64,000 nt of DNA. Source: Pseudoalteromonas sp. DL-6. GTDB lineage: Bacteria; Pseudomonadota; Gammaproteobacteria; Enterobacterales; Alteromonadaceae. Where the stretch lies: assembly GCF_004328665.1 (NCBI RefSeq), contig NZ_CP019771.1, positions 496,001 through 560,000 on the forward strand. The letters run 5' to 3'. Numbering within the stretch: the stretch's first letter is position 1; each line of letters starts with the position of its first letter. The position numbers and the translations under genes were made by a program. Below the pieces are notes generated by a model that saw only the letters and a list, made by a program, of their open reading frames with translations, was not told the origin of the DNA and did no database searches. Below are positions 52,482 to 62,475 of this stretch, one piece after another.

Positions 52482-53750
52482 CTAGTGCGTTTCTTTGATT
52501 CGATCGTTATATGCTTTTAAGAAATCGTCAGACAATGCCATGGCACCTTTAGTGCTCACTTCCTGAGAAATATCATCATATAAACTTTGATATAACTTCC
52601 AGCATTTAGACTCTATTTGACCAGGGATAATTTTTAACACATTAGAATTATCATTTGCCTGCTGATTAATTTGCATGGGAGAAACCTGCGACAACATCCC
52701 TTTTAATACGCCATCTGCACCAGCGAGTAATGCATGCTCATGCTTACGTGTGTCTATAAAGCTTTCTTTGATAGATTCATTCGAAGACAGAAAGCTTGCA
52801 CTATTTTTTATGAACAAGTTCTGAATAACGTCATCAATGTTGGCAGAAAATTTTAATGGATTGTTTTGCTCAGCCTGAAACATCGTATGATTCAATCTTA
52901 ATTTGTTTTTTACAATCGCGCGTTGACGTAAAGATTCCATAAGCTCAGTGAGCAATAAATTTAGCCCTTGACCCATTTCAAACCACAGTTTTTCATCATT
53001 CAGTGAACCTTTAAGCTCGTCTTTAACACCAAGTCCCTTTAAAAACGCATCAGATAAAATCTTGTCACTTTGAACCACGTTTTTTACTGGTGCAGACTGT
53101 ATGTCCGGCTTGTGCTCATTAGCGTGGCTATTTGAACGGGGGGGTTCTTGAATAGGCGCAGGGGTATCAACAGGTACTGATGAATTGTTAGCGTTATTGC
53201 CAATATCAAACTCATCGGTATTCATAAGGCGCGTTAATTCATCCCAGTCTTCAGGAATATGGTTATCTGTTGTTTGTTGCGCAGTCACTGATATCTCAGG
53301 CATCGACTCATTCATAATTGAGTCATCGAATAAAGGTATCTCCTGCTCAGCCGGTTGAGTATTTTGCGCAGCAAAAGAATCTACTGATTGAAAGTTGCTT
53401 GGAGCAGAGTTACTCACATCGGCTTGCTGATCAGATGCTAGCACCACATTGACTTGAAAATCGCCAATGGTTAATACGTCACTGTCTGACAAACGTTGTT
53501 TGTTACCTTGGCCAAGCGGTGCTACAGCAAAATTAATAAATAAACCATTGGTTGAATTATCGTACACGTAAAAAGAGTCACCTTCTTTTTCTATTGTGCC
53601 GTGTTTACTTGAGATTATTTTTTCGGGATCGGGAAGGTGCCAATCACACGCTTCAGAACGACCAAAAGTTAATGAATCTTTTACAGTTTTGGTAGCTTCA
53701 ATTTCAGGCGAGAGTCTGTGATAACTAGTGATGTTTAGTATCAGTTCCAT
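52482..53750 (-). CDS. tagH: FHA-domain T6SS scaffold protein (TagH/Fha)
   Basis: 422 residues. The N-terminal FHA domain (about 1-105) has the phosphothreonine-binding set GRS (30-32), SSKHG (47-51) and STNG. A low-complexity acidic/Gln/Pro linker follows (about 115-220), then a C-terminal TagH domain (about 235-420) with LLLTELMESLRQRAIVKNKL and KFSANIDDVIQNLF. Fha is phosphorylated by PpkA and promotes T6SS assembly. It is first in the long minus-strand T6SS run, facing ppkA. Confidence 0.93.
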   Translation of the reverse strand: MELILNITSYHRLSPEIEATKTVKDSLTFGRSEACDWHLPDPEKIISSKHGTIEKEGDSFYVYDNSTNGLFINFAVAPLGQGNKQRLSDSDVLTIGDFQVNVVLASDQQADVSNSAPSNFQSVDSFAAQNTQPAEQEIPLFDDSIMNESMPEISVTAQQTTDNHIPEDWDELTRLMNTDEFDIGNNANNSSVPVDTPAPIQEPPRSNSHANEHKPDIQSAPVKNVVQSDKILSDAFLKGLGVKDELKGSLNDEKLWFEMGQGLNLLLTELMESLRQRAIVKNKLRLNHTMFQAEQNNPLKFSANIDDVIQNLFIKNSASFLSSNESIKESFIDTRKHEHALLAGADGVLKGMLSQVSPMQINQQANDNSNVLKIIPGQIESKCWKLYQSLYDDISQEVSTKGAMALSDDFLKAYNDRIKETH

Positions 53751-54145
53751 TTGATAAGTCAGTCCCTTATATCATTATTGTGAACAGGATAAAGTAGAAG
53801 CGAAACTATTGTCAACATTGAAATGAACACAGAAAAATATCGCGCTATTGATTTTGTATCTAAAACAGGACGTTTGATAAACGCATTATATAGCGTTGAA
53901 CTATTTTATTTTAATGCTTTATAACTAGGCTAAAAATAGCCTGTTTTAGAGACACCTTCTAGCTTTAAACAGACTTTTTCAATTAACAATAAGGCAAGTT
54001 TACCTACAACAATATGTCATTCAGGCATTGCTATAATTGTATATTTTTGTAAAATACATCCTTATATCAGAGGGAAAATTGATAGATAAGCAGAGAATAT
54101 TTACCTTTGTAATTATTTAACTTAACACAATAAAAGGATTTTTTT
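53751..54145. other. Divergent control region between tagH and ppkA
   Basis: About 395 bases without a gene, AT-rich. It must hold the main promoter of the minus-strand T6SS operon and that of ppkA. A plus-strand TATAAT lies at 54032-54037 without a convincing -35, and AAAGGA precedes the ppkA ATG. I see no sigma-54 -24/-12 element that I would defend. An imperfect dyad follows the TATAAT (around 54039-54060). Confidence 0.5.
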
Positions 54146-56119
54146 ATGAGTAGTACTAATGATAACAACGATAAAACTCAGATTGCTTCCCTAGACTCAA
54201 ACAACAAAAAAGCGTCGAGCATTCGTAAACAAAACCTACTTGGCAAAAAAATATCTGGCCGCTACTTTATTGAAGAGCTGATCGGCCAAGGTGGGATGTG
54301 TTACATCTACCGTGCGCGCGATACCTTTTTAGAAAACAGCAGTCGCTCAGAAGCCACAGTAGCAATTAAAGTACTTCAAGAAGAATTCTCAAGCTCTGAA
54401 GAAGCTATTTCATTACTAAAGGATGAAACAGCAAAAACACAGCAGCTTTCACACCCAAGTATTGTAAAAGTGTACTCAGCAGACTCTGACGGCGATTTAT
54501 ATTATGTCACTATGGAGTTAATTGAAGGGGAAACACTAGAACAAATAATTAAACGAAACAAGCCCTCTGGTTTAGCATTTAAAAAAGCAAAAGTTATTTT
54601 GGAGCAGTTAACCAACGCGCTTATATATGCCCACTCCCGTGGCGTCATTCATAACGACCTTAAACCTTCAAATATTATTTTTGACTCTAACGGCAATCTT
54701 AAAGTACTTGACTTTGGTATTGCCAAACATAAAAGCTTAGACGATCAATACGCTGTAAAAAATGACAGTGAGTTGGCAACAATTGGTGGCTATACCCCAA
54801 CATACGCAAGTCCTGAGCAATTAAAAGGTGGTGAAGCATCGGTGAAAGACGATGTTTTTTCTTTTGCCTGTATTGCCTATGAACTTCTCAGCAGTAAACA
54901 CCCCTTTAACCGTGTTGCTGCAGACAAAATACCTAAAAGTACAACGGTGAAAAAACCAAGTAACTGCCCTATTCTTTTGTGGAACAATTTAAATAAAGCA
55001 TTAATTTTAAATGCAAGTCAAAGGCTTGAATCATTAGAACCAATTTTAAAAAGCCTCACAACAAATTTAAAGCCTGCCATTTTTGCAAGCGTCGCTAGTA
55101 TCGCCATTATTGGTTTAATTACGCAAAATTATTACTCAAGCTCTGATAATACAAAACAATTACAGGCACAACTCGATAATGCCAAAGCAATTAACCAACA
55201 AGTAGAAGCGTGGATGTCTTGGCAAGGACCAACTATTTTAAATAAACTTGAACAAATTCCACCACAATATGAAGTGCTTAAACAAGGGTTACTAAGATCA
55301 AACCAGCAAAGCATATTAGAGAGCTTTAATGATGAAGCTAATCAGTTTAATAATATTGCAGGTCGTAAATTTAAAGATTTTGATAAAATCATAGCCGTCT
55401 ACTCTGATGCATTAGATTATTACCCTGATTCAGAAAAACTGTCGATGCAATTAGAAAGTGTACTTAGAGAACGCCAATCAATTATTTTTGATATTACAGC
55501 CAGAATCGATTTATTACTTGAACAGTCGCGTTATAACGAAGAGCAGCCCAATAGTATTGCTCTCTTAGTTTCAGACTTAAAAGAAGTTGATAAAACTTAC
55601 CGTTATCAGCCAACAGATCTTCATCTTGATAATTTTACTGTTGCGTTAAATACCGCTATAGAAAGTGACGATGTAATCACTCAAAAAGTTCTCTTAAACG
55701 TGGGTAAAATCGTTTTTACAAACAACAAAAAAGCGGATGAGTTACTAGCAAATTTAATGCAGCGAGAATCTGCGATTAATGCATTAACTGCATATCAGCA
55801 AAAGGTTAATTTAGGCGAACAAGCCGACTTTCCGCGTGCCGATGCAGTGGTGTTTTATGGCCCTAAGTTTCAACGTTTCTCGGCTCAATTAGAAACAATA
55901 GAAGATCATAAAGCGTTAATGGAGTTTGAAGAGTTTATTAAGTCTGAATCAACAGCATTACCGAATGACTTCTCACTTTTAGTCTCGTTGAGAAAAGAAT
56001 TGTCGAGACGTTACATCAGCACAGCTAACGATTTAATGAAAAAAAGAATGTATAAAGCTGCTGAGCGCTTAGTTGAAAAAAGTGAAGCGATTACTCAGTC
56101 TTTAGATAATATGCTTTAA
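54146..56119 (+). CDS. ppkA: Membrane Ser/Thr protein kinase, T6SS PpkA type
   Basis: 657 residues. The kinase domain (about 38-305) has the glycine loop IGQGGMCYIY (46-55), ATP lysine Lys75 in VAIKVLQ, catalytic loop HNDLKPSN with Asp171 and Asn176, and DFG at 189-191. HRD is HND here, so it is a non-RD kinase. One membrane helix (about 312-330) is followed by a 325-residue C-terminal region, helical and coiled-coil-like, presumably periplasmic and different from the von Willebrand domain of P. aeruginosa PpkA. Divergent to tagH, it should phosphorylate Fha to trigger T6SS assembly. AAAGGA lies before the ATG. Confidence 0.93.
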   Translation: MSSTNDNNDKTQIASLDSNNKKASSIRKQNLLGKKISGRYFIEELIGQGGMCYIYRARDTFLENSSRSEATVAIKVLQEEFSSSEEAISLLKDETAKTQQLSHPSIVKVYSADSDGDLYYVTMELIEGETLEQIIKRNKPSGLAFKKAKVILEQLTNALIYAHSRGVIHNDLKPSNIIFDSNGNLKVLDFGIAKHKSLDDQYAVKNDSELATIGGYTPTYASPEQLKGGEASVKDDVFSFACIAYELLSSKHPFNRVAADKIPKSTTVKKPSNCPILLWNNLNKALILNASQRLESLEPILKSLTTNLKPAIFASVASIAIIGLITQNYYSSSDNTKQLQAQLDNAKAINQQVEAWMSWQGPTILNKLEQIPPQYEVLKQGLLRSNQQSILESFNDEANQFNNIAGRKFKDFDKIIAVYSDALDYYPDSEKLSMQLESVLRERQSIIFDITARIDLLLEQSRYNEEQPNSIALLVSDLKEVDKTYRYQPTDLHLDNFTVALNTAIESDDVITQKVLLNVGKIVFTNNKKADELLANLMQRESAINALTAYQQKVNLGEQADFPRADAVVFYGPKFQRFSAQLETIEDHKALMEFEEFIKSESTALPNDFSLLVSLRKELSRRYISTANDLMKKRMYKAAERLVEKSEAITQSLDNML

Positions 56120-56297
56120 AAAGAGTATATATTTATTGCTCAAAAATAGCACAGTGGTAATTGAATAACGATTACATAGCTATTAGACTAAAATCAAAAT
56201 ACAGATAACAAAGTCAAGGACGACGAGTGCATACATACCATCATACACTCCGCCAAGATTTTACATATTTAGAGTTTTTATAATTAATGGAGTACCT

Positions 56298-56642
56298 ATG
56301 AAAAATTTAAGCTTACTAGCTGCAGCTCTGATACTCTCAGGCTGTTCAGCAACATCTAAAATCAGCAAAAGTGAAGATGTCGTTATTGAGCCTACGCCTC
56401 AAATGAGCGAAGAAAATGCACCAATATCACTGACGGTTATTACTAACCCAGCTGATTCTAGAGTACGGATAATGAATATAGTGCCAGTATATCAAGACGC
56501 TATTGAATTAGATTCCGGTAAGTATGATATCGAGGTAAGTAAAGCTGGTTATGTTACTTATAGAAAATGGATAACGGTTGATAAAAAAACCATTTTAACT
56601 ATAGAGCTCGATGAAAAACAGTTAAGCCAATCAGCGCAATAG
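56298..56642 (+). CDS. PEGA-domain lipoprotein
   Basis: 114 residues with lipobox ILSGC (Cys16), an acidic linker, and one PEGA-type beta domain (about 45-105: ISLTVITNPADSRVRIMNIV, LDSGKYDIEVSKAGYVTYRK). PEGA domains are small surface or periplasmic beta modules of unclear ligand, frequently next to Ser/Thr kinases. It is 178 bases after ppkA on the same strand, so it may be part of the same regulatory unit. A terminator follows. Confidence 0.82.
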   Translation: MKNLSLLAAALILSGCSATSKISKSEDVVIEPTPQMSEENAPISLTVITNPADSRVRIMNIVPVYQDAIELDSGKYDIEVSKAGYVTYRKWITVDKKTILTIELDEKQLSQSAQ

Positions 56643-56658
56643 ACTGTTTAAGAAAGTG

Positions 56659-56685
56659 AAATGCCTTTAATAAATAAAGGCATTT
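56659..56685. terminator. Bidirectional terminator after the PEGA lipoprotein gene
   Basis: AAATGCCTTTA, loop ATAAA, TAAAGGCATTT: an 11-base perfect stem between convergent genes. Confidence 0.82.
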
Positions 56686-56690
56686 AAACA

Positions 56691-57089
56691 TTAATAATAA
56701 ACAGACCATGCATAACTACCCAAGCTTAGATTCACCGCAATACACAGCCACAATACCATTATAAATACACGTTTTTGTGACTTATGTCGTAAGGTTTGCT
56801 GAGCGATAAGTGCTCCAGGCCATCCTCCAAATAGAGCCAATAGATGTAAATGCCGTTCAGGTATACGATTTACTTGTTTACGGTTTGACTGCACTGCTTT
56901 TCGTTTATCCCACGCATAATATAAAAATGTGATACCACTGAGAAATGAAATATATATTGGTATAAACATCTCAATTTTATGATTTAAGTAAGCAAGCCAT
57001 AATGCGACTATAAACACGCTCGAAAATATAATTAAGGTACTTTTTATCAAAAAATAATCGCCTATAATAAGAATAATAAAAATAAACAC
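56691..57089 (-). CDS. DUF1294 family membrane protein
   Basis: 132 residues. The C-terminal DUF1294 segment is clear: [20 protein letters not shown] then [20 protein letters not shown] and [15 protein letters not shown]. There are four membrane helices. In longer relatives this domain is fused to a cold-shock domain; here it stands alone with an extra N-terminal helix pair. Function is unknown for the family. It is divergent from the next gene, whose ATG lies 12 bases away. Confidence 0.85.
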   Translation of the reverse strand: MFIFIILIIGDYFLIKSTLIIFSSVFIVALWLAYLNHKIEMFIPIYISFLSGITFLYYAWDKRKAVQSNRKQVNRIPERHLHLLALFGGWPGALIAQQTLRHKSQKRVFIMVLWLCIAVNLSLGSYAWSVYY

Positions 57090-57101
57090 TCGGGTTAAAT
57101 T

Positions 57102-57632
57102 ATGACATATTTAAAGGCTGTGATGCTGCTGTTATCACTATCTATATTTAGTATTCAAGCAAACAACAAAACAGACTCACTAGCGCCAGAACTTGAGATA
57201 TTCGCGCCTTACTTAGGGTCGTGGCAAGCTGATTTTAATACCGAAAAAGGTAAGCCAGGCATTCAAGATGTGAGTAAATGGCAGCGCGTACTCAATGGTA
57301 AAGCTATTCGTACTTCACACTCTATCAATGAGGGTGAGTATGGAGGGGAATCAATGATTTTTTACGATATTAAAAAGCAGTCTTTGGTGTTTTATTACTT
57401 TACTACCGCAGGCTTTTACACCAAAGGAACAATAAAGGTACTCAGCCCGACTCAGTTTGTTGCCTATGAAGATGTTACTGGTAGCAAAGAAGGGATCACT
57501 AAAGTTAAATCAACCAGTGAATTTAAAGATCAACAGTTTGTTGTTTCTACCTCTTATTTAAAAAAAGGGGAATGGACTAAACCGGAGCAGCGTATTTATA
57601 CTCGCAGTACAAAAACCGTTAGATTTAAATAA
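57102..57632 (+). CDS. Exported small beta-barrel-like protein (DUF1579/lipocalin-like)
   Basis: 176 residues with signal peptide ending near IQANN (about residue 21). The body has the pattern of a lipid- or heme-binding barrel: [57 protein letters not shown]. This is reminiscent of DUF1579-type proteins, but I do not recognise it firmly. It is a single-gene unit followed by a terminator. Confidence 0.65.
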   Translation: MTYLKAVMLLLSLSIFSIQANNKTDSLAPELEIFAPYLGSWQADFNTEKGKPGIQDVSKWQRVLNGKAIRTSHSINEGEYGGESMIFYDIKKQSLVFYYFTTAGFYTKGTIKVLSPTQFVAYEDVTGSKEGITKVKSTSEFKDQQFVVSTSYLKKGEWTKPEQRIYTRSTKTVRFK

Positions 57633-57651
57633 TCTTTGGACTTAAAACTCA

Positions 57652-57673
57652 AAAGGCAGCCTAAGCTGCCTTT
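57652..57673. terminator. Bidirectional terminator between 57102-57632 gene and the AhpD-like gene
   Basis: AAAGGCAGC, loop CTAA, GCTGCCTTT: nine paired bases, in the space between convergent genes. Confidence 0.82.
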
Positions 57674-57691
57674 GTTATTTATAAACCGCTA

Positions 57692-58234
57692 TTATTTTGC
57701 GAATTTTTTAAATGGTTCGTCAACTGGTGTATCAGCTAGGTGATTGGTGTAATTGCTCATTACTTTTTGCGATAAACCAACAATTATTTCTAGCAGTTGC
57801 TGTTTACCGTAACCTACTGCAAAAAATTTCTCAATTTGCTCATTGCTAATTACGCCGCGATTGCGTGTCATTGCAAGCGTAGTTTCACGCAGCGTTTCAA
57901 GTTTTACATCTGCAAGTGGTGTTTCATTAACGAGTGCATCAACAATACCTTGATCAACTTTCATTGAAGCGGCAATTGCGCTGTGTGCTGGTACACAGTA
58001 ATGGCATTCGTGCTCAACATTAATTGACTGCCATACCACTGTTAGCTCTTCTGCGTTAAACGATGTTTTTTGAAATAAGTCGTGCAGTACTTGGTAGCCT
58101 TTAAGTAGCGTAGGTGCTTCTGCCATTACTGCATGAAGGTTTGGCACCATACCAAATGCTGCTACTGAATCAGCCATAAGCGATTTTGAGTCTTCAGGTG
58201 CGTTGTCTTGAGTATATAACGTAAATTCTGCCAT
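57692..58234 (-). CDS. Carboxymuconolactone decarboxylase / AhpD-like alkylhydroperoxidase-family protein
   Basis: 180 residues, all-helical AhpD-like fold with the redox motif ECHYCVPAH: Cys77, Cys80 and His84, the CxxCxxxH arrangement of peroxidase-active members. The C-terminal half (FAVGYGKQQLLEIIVGLSQK) matches the second conserved helix pair. It may remove organic peroxides or handle thiol redox stress. I chose the ATG at 58234, with GGAG six bases upstream. It is divergent from a TetR regulator across twin operators, so induction by a small toxic compound is likely. Confidence 0.87.
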   Translation of the reverse strand: MAEFTLYTQDNAPEDSKSLMADSVAAFGMVPNLHAVMAEAPTLLKGYQVLHDLFQKTSFNAEELTVVWQSINVEHECHYCVPAHSAIAASMKVDQGIVDALVNETPLADVKLETLRETTLAMTRNRGVISNEQIEKFFAVGYGKQQLLEIIVGLSQKVMSNYTNHLADTPVDEPFKKFAK

Positions 58235-58291
58235 GTTCTGCTCCAATAAATTAATGTAATTAACTAACTTCGAAACACATACTATTTGATT

Positions 58292-58330
58292 TTGAGCGAG
58301 TGCTCAAGTTAAAATTGAACAGTCGCTCAA
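58292..58330. promoter_or_regulatory. Twin TetR-type operators between the AhpD-like and tetR genes
   Basis: TTGAGC-GAGT-GCTCAA (58292-58307, perfect) and TTGAAC-AGTC-GCTCAA (58315-58330, one mismatch). The centres are 23 bases apart, about two helical turns. The pair overlaps where both divergent promoters must lie, and ends 16 bases before the tetR ATG, so autorepression is expected. Confidence 0.85.
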
Positions 58331-58346
58331 TTTAATAGAAACTATT

Positions 58347-58934
58347 ATGGCCAATAAAGTAAAATTTGAACGCGAGCAAGTTATTCGTGCCGCTAGTCAA
58401 TTATTCTGGGAGAAGGGCTTTCATGCTACATCCACTCGCGATTTGCAAGATGCTATTAATATGCGCCCAGGCAGCATTTATGCGGCATTTGGCTCAAAGG
58501 AAGGTTTATATTGTGAAGCGATAAAAAATTATGCCAAGCAGATGCAAAGCCTAATAGATGAACGTTTAGCATCATGCACCAGTATTCTGGGGGCACTTCA
58601 AGACTTTGTAGAGTATGTTGTTATTTCCTCAAAAAGTCATACTCCAAGTGCCATCTGCATGTTAGTAAAGGCCAATAATGAATTTATTGAGAAAGACAGT
58701 TACCTTTACCAAATCAGTGCAGAGCTGATGATAAACTTTGAACATTACCTTACTGAACTATTTGCACTCGCCATAGCTGATAAAGAGTTAAGTGGGAATA
58801 TTTCACCCGTAGAGTATGCTCGCTTTTTCCAAGTACAATTTACAGGATTACGTAGCTATTTTAATCGACCAAATGTAGAGAAATTAGCCAAACCAATGAT
58901 CGAAAACATGTTTTCACTGATGAAGAGTCTTTAG
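58347..58934 (+). CDS. TetR-family transcriptional repressor
   Basis: 195 residues. The N-terminal helix-turn-helix is VIRAASQLFWEKGFHATSTR then LQDAINMRPGSIYAAFGSKE. The C-terminal ligand domain is helical (ITSAELMINFEHYLTELF-like segment around 130). It probably represses itself and the divergent AhpD-like gene through the two palindromes listed. The ligand is unknown; relatives with this neighbour respond to electrophiles or redox-active compounds. It is followed by a strong terminator. Confidence 0.92.
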   Translation: MANKVKFEREQVIRAASQLFWEKGFHATSTRDLQDAINMRPGSIYAAFGSKEGLYCEAIKNYAKQMQSLIDERLASCTSILGALQDFVEYVVISSKSHTPSAICMLVKANNEFIEKDSYLYQISAELMINFEHYLTELFALAIADKELSGNISPVEYARFFQVQFTGLRSYFNRPNVEKLAKPMIENMFSLMKSL

Positions 58935-58953
58935 CTTAAAACTAATTACAAAT

Positions 58954-58986
58954 AAAAAGGCAGCTAATAAAGTTAGCTGCCTTTTT
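58954..58986. terminator. Bidirectional terminator between tetR and the chemoreceptor gene
   Basis: AAAAAGGCAGCTAA, loop TAAAG, TTAGCTGCCTTTTT: 14 paired positions with A- and T-runs, serving both convergent genes. Confidence 0.9.
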
Positions 58987-59009
58987 AATCTAAAACCAAA
59001 ATTCGACAT

Positions 59010-61127
59010 TTAAGTTTTTAATTTATTAAGCTCAGAGTCTTGCTGTGCAACCAGTTTGTTCAACTCTTCGCTGCTATCGCCTGCTTGAGCAGATAAATCA
59101 GAAAGCTGTGAAGCAGCATCAGAAATTATCGTCAAGTTGCGATTTATTTCTTCGGTGACTAAGCTTTGCTCTTCAGCAGCCGTTGCAATATGGGTGATTT
59201 GATTGGTTATTTCATCTACTTTAACAACCACACTATGCAGTGCATCAAACGCTGTTGAGGTTTCATCTACTGCATTTTCGGCGCGTACTACGCCTTTTTC
59301 AATAACAGTTGATGCATTACCCACTTCTGAAAGTAAGCTATCGATTAAACTGCTAATGTCATCGGTAGATGAACGCGTTTTAGATGCTAAAGCCCTAACT
59401 TCATCAGCTACAACAGCAAAACCACGTCCGTGATCTCCTGCTCGTGCAGCCTCAATAGCTGCATTTAAAGCCAGCAAGTTAGTTTGTTCAGAGATTGTTC
59501 GGATCACATCAAGTATTTGGGTAATATCATTACTACGCGATGCTACTTTTTCAACCGCCTGATTAGCTTCTTTAATTTCCTCAGACATGGTTTTAACTTG
59601 CGTCATCGCCGATGATAAACTCGATTCACTACTTACCACTAAGGTATTAATTTCATCTGCTTGTTGCGCTGACTGCTCTGAAGCTTTTGCCACTTCAAGT
59701 GCTGTCGCGCTCATTTCATTCATTGCAGTAACCACACTTTCAATTTCTTTAAACTGTGCTTGCACATTATGCTTAGTTTCTACCGCAATATTAGAGGTAA
59801 CTTCACCTTGGTGCTTAGTTTGATCTGAGACCGCTTTCAGCTCACTGATCAATTCACGAAGTTTTGATAAAAACTTATTAAATCCTCCAGCCAGAGCTAT
59901 AAGCTCAGCGTGAGTATCAACATGCAGAGTTTGTGTTAAATCACCTTCCGAGCTTGCTAAATTGTCAACCCGCTCCTGAATTTGTTTAAGCGGCGCAACA
60001 ACACTACCTACAACAAGCTTCATTACTACAAATGCTAATACAGCAATCACTGCACCCGTGATCAAAATAATCACGCCCAGTTCTTTTGCTGCCTCAGACA
60101 TGCCCGCAGTTAATTGAATAGGCCCCTCAAAAGCAAGTTCAGCGGGTACTTCAATTAGCAACATCCATTTCACATCAGCAAGCTTAATTTCAATCGGGTA
60201 AGACACCATTATCTCTGCGCCTTGCTTGTCTATTCCCTTAGTGCCTTTTAGTGCTTTGTAACTCTCATAACTTTTATCACTAACCGCTTCTTTTAGCGGG
60301 CGGCCTAATTTTTCTTTGTAATGACTCGTACCAACAATTAAACCCAAATGACTAAGTAACGTTACCTTTGCTTTGCCACCATAAAGCGCTTTTGAAAGCT
60401 CTTCTGTTAATTTTTGAAACACAGGTAAGGTAATATCGGCCCCTGTTACGCCTACAAACTTACCAGATTTAATAACAGGTACAACAAGTGACGTCATCAT
60501 TTCTGAATAACCCGGTGTTATCTCATACAAGTAGGGTTCCATGATGCATGGTTTTAATTTATCTTTCGCACACAAATACCATTCGGCCTCACGTAAACCA
60601 AATTCGTTTATTTTATCCGCGTATTTTTCTGCCGCGTCTTCCACAACCTGTTGCTCAACGAGGCCGTTGCTGTTTTTGGTAAAGTATATTTCTAATGTTC
60701 CCGCACCGGCAACAGAGTGGTCATAACCTTGAGTAAATTCGCTATCTTTACCGTCAAAGCCATTTTTTTCAAACTGCGAATATATAGAAGAAATAACATC
60801 GTTACTTTCTAATAACGAGCGATTTAAAGAAACAACAGAATCACGCTCTATTGATGCTTTATCGGCATCTTCTAAAATGCTACCAAGTGAAAAAGGTATT
60901 CGGTAAGCTTCATTAATAAAGGCTGCAATTTTTTCACCATAGGCCGCTGCATTTGCTGTTAAGCGCCCATCAACCTCATTTACAATTAAGGTTTCAGCCT
61001 CAGCAGAGGTGTTGGCATTACTCGACGAGAGTTTAGACCAAAGTATGCCTGAAAATAGTATTACCGTTAAAAGTATACTTCCGACGCTTATCCACAATAA
61101 CTTTTTTGCTAACGCTATTTCCCGCAT
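59010..61127 (-). CDS. Methyl-accepting chemotaxis protein with dCache sensor
   Basis: 705 residues: membrane helix 1 (about 10-30), a periplasmic dCache_1-type sensor (about 40-340) with the typical [20 protein letters not shown] and [12 protein letters not shown] strands, membrane helix 2 (about 350-373), HAMP (about 375-430), and a cytoplasmic MCP signalling coiled coil with the hairpin-tip consensus [20 protein letters not shown] then [18 protein letters not shown]. It steers flagellar motility toward or away from a small ligand; dCache domains commonly bind amino acids or organic acids. There is no C-terminal CheR tether. It is monocistronic. Confidence 0.95.
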   Translation of the reverse strand: MREIALAKKLLWISVGSILLTVILFSGILWSKLSSSNANTSAEAETLIVNEVDGRLTANAAAYGEKIAAFINEAYRIPFSLGSILEDADKASIERDSVVSLNRSLLESNDVISSIYSQFEKNGFDGKDSEFTQGYDHSVAGAGTLEIYFTKNSNGLVEQQVVEDAAEKYADKINEFGLREAEWYLCAKDKLKPCIMEPYLYEITPGYSEMMTSLVVPVIKSGKFVGVTGADITLPVFQKLTEELSKALYGGKAKVTLLSHLGLIVGTSHYKEKLGRPLKEAVSDKSYESYKALKGTKGIDKQGAEIMVSYPIEIKLADVKWMLLIEVPAELAFEGPIQLTAGMSEAAKELGVIILITGAVIAVLAFVVMKLVVGSVVAPLKQIQERVDNLASSEGDLTQTLHVDTHAELIALAGGFNKFLSKLRELISELKAVSDQTKHQGEVTSNIAVETKHNVQAQFKEIESVVTAMNEMSATALEVAKASEQSAQQADEINTLVVSSESSLSSAMTQVKTMSEEIKEANQAVEKVASRSNDITQILDVIRTISEQTNLLALNAAIEAARAGDHGRGFAVVADEVRALASKTRSSTDDISSLIDSLLSEVGNASTVIEKGVVRAENAVDETSTAFDALHSVVVKVDEITNQITHIATAAEEQSLVTEEINRNLTIISDAASQLSDLSAQAGDSSEELNKLVAQQDSELNKLKT

Positions 61128-61239
61128 TTATAACTACCTTGCTTTACTTATTTATTTTTTAGTTTAGACCAAATTAAACAACATATTATTAATTTTTTTA
61201 AAATAATATGGATAACTTTATCTCATAACCAACCATCGT

Positions 61240-62460
61240 TTAACTTTGCTTATTTAGTCGCCTGGTCACTAGCACAACAATCAGAAGCAAGCTAACACTT
61301 ACCCACAAGCAAGCCTGTAACCCATATAGTTTATACATTAATCCCGAGAATACTGTCCCAACCAGTCGACCGGTTGCATTAGCCATATAATAAAAACCCA
61401 CATCTAATGATACAGCATCGCTTTTAGCAAGACTCACTATAAGGTAACTATGCAAAGAGGAGTTAACCGCAAAAGCAGCACCAAAAATTAACAAACCGGC
61501 GATCAAACTGATATGAATAGCAATATTAAGCTGCATGAGCACTGCTAATATAAAAGTCACCCCCGTTAAAGCAATGGCCCAGTAGTATGCCTTATTAAGC
61601 ACATCGATTTTATTAGCCGAATTACCGGTTATTTTAGGGGCTTGTGACTGCACAGCTCCATAGGCAATAACCCACAGCGCCATAAAACCACTTACCCACC
61701 AATGATCCCAGTTAAACTGGGCGGCCAAATAAACAGGCAGCGCAACTACAAACCATACATCACGTGCCGCAAATAAACATAATCGCGCAGCACTGAGTAA
61801 ATTAATTGCTTTGGATTTTGAAAATAACTCCTTAAATTTAGGCTTATTTTTGGCTTTACCCATATCACCTTTTAAGTAAATTAGGCTAACCAGCCAAGCA
61901 ATACCTAACAGAGCAATCAGTGCAAATAATGCGCCTTTAAAACCCACTAAAGTTAATAGTAACCCTCCTAAAAAAAAGCCTATGCCTTTGAGTGCATTCT
62001 TTGAACCGGTTAGTAACGCAATCCATTTATATAGTTTACTTTGCCCTGTTTCGTCATCAGACACTAAATACTTAATTGCGCTTTTAGCACTCATTTTATT
62101 CAAATCTTTGGCAATACCACTGAGTGCTTGTGCAGCCATAACGTAAAAAACGCCCAGCCAATCACTAGGTACACATAACATAGCTAAAGCAACAAGCTGT
62201 ATGCCTAAGCCAATATTCATGGTTTTATTTAGGCCTAAATGCGCGCCAAGCCACCCCCCTACTAAGTTAGTGATCACCCCAAACACTTCATAAAACAAAA
62301 ACAGCATAGCGATGGCAAGTGCATCATATCCTAGCTGATGGAAATACAGCACCACCAGCATTCGCAGCGCCCCATCGGTTAAAGTAAACGCCCAATAATT
62401 ACCGGTAATAATTAAATATTGTTTTATCGCTTGAGGTAAATCACTAAGTTGAGCAAACAT
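61240..62460 (-). CDS. arsJ: Organoarsenical efflux MFS transporter ArsJ
   Basis: 406 residues, twelve membrane helices, with the ArsJ-type start YLIITGNYWAFTLTDGALRM and LFLFYEVFGVITNLVGGWLG. ArsJ exports 1-arseno-3-phosphoglycerate, made when GAPDH uses arsenate in place of phosphate. Extrusion followed by hydrolysis outside gives arsenate resistance. It lies 15 bases after the paired GAPDH gene and forms the canonical arsR-gapdh-arsJ set. Confidence 0.92.
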   Translation of the reverse strand: MFAQLSDLPQAIKQYLIITGNYWAFTLTDGALRMLVVLYFHQLGYDALAIAMLFLFYEVFGVITNLVGGWLGAHLGLNKTMNIGLGIQLVALAMLCVPSDWLGVFYVMAAQALSGIAKDLNKMSAKSAIKYLVSDDETGQSKLYKWIALLTGSKNALKGIGFFLGGLLLTLVGFKGALFALIALLGIAWLVSLIYLKGDMGKAKNKPKFKELFSKSKAINLLSAARLCLFAARDVWFVVALPVYLAAQFNWDHWWVSGFMALWVIAYGAVQSQAPKITGNSANKIDVLNKAYYWAIALTGVTFILAVLMQLNIAIHISLIAGLLIFGAAFAVNSSLHSYLIVSLAKSDAVSLDVGFYYMANATGRLVGTVFSGLMYKLYGLQACLWVSVSLLLIVVLVTRRLNKQS

Positions 62461-62475
62461 GGTTAATACCTTGGG

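Noticed and set aside
53751..54145. Sigma-54 promoter for the T6SS operon
   Set aside because: I could not find a GG-N10-GC pair with acceptable flanks on either strand, so none is claimed.
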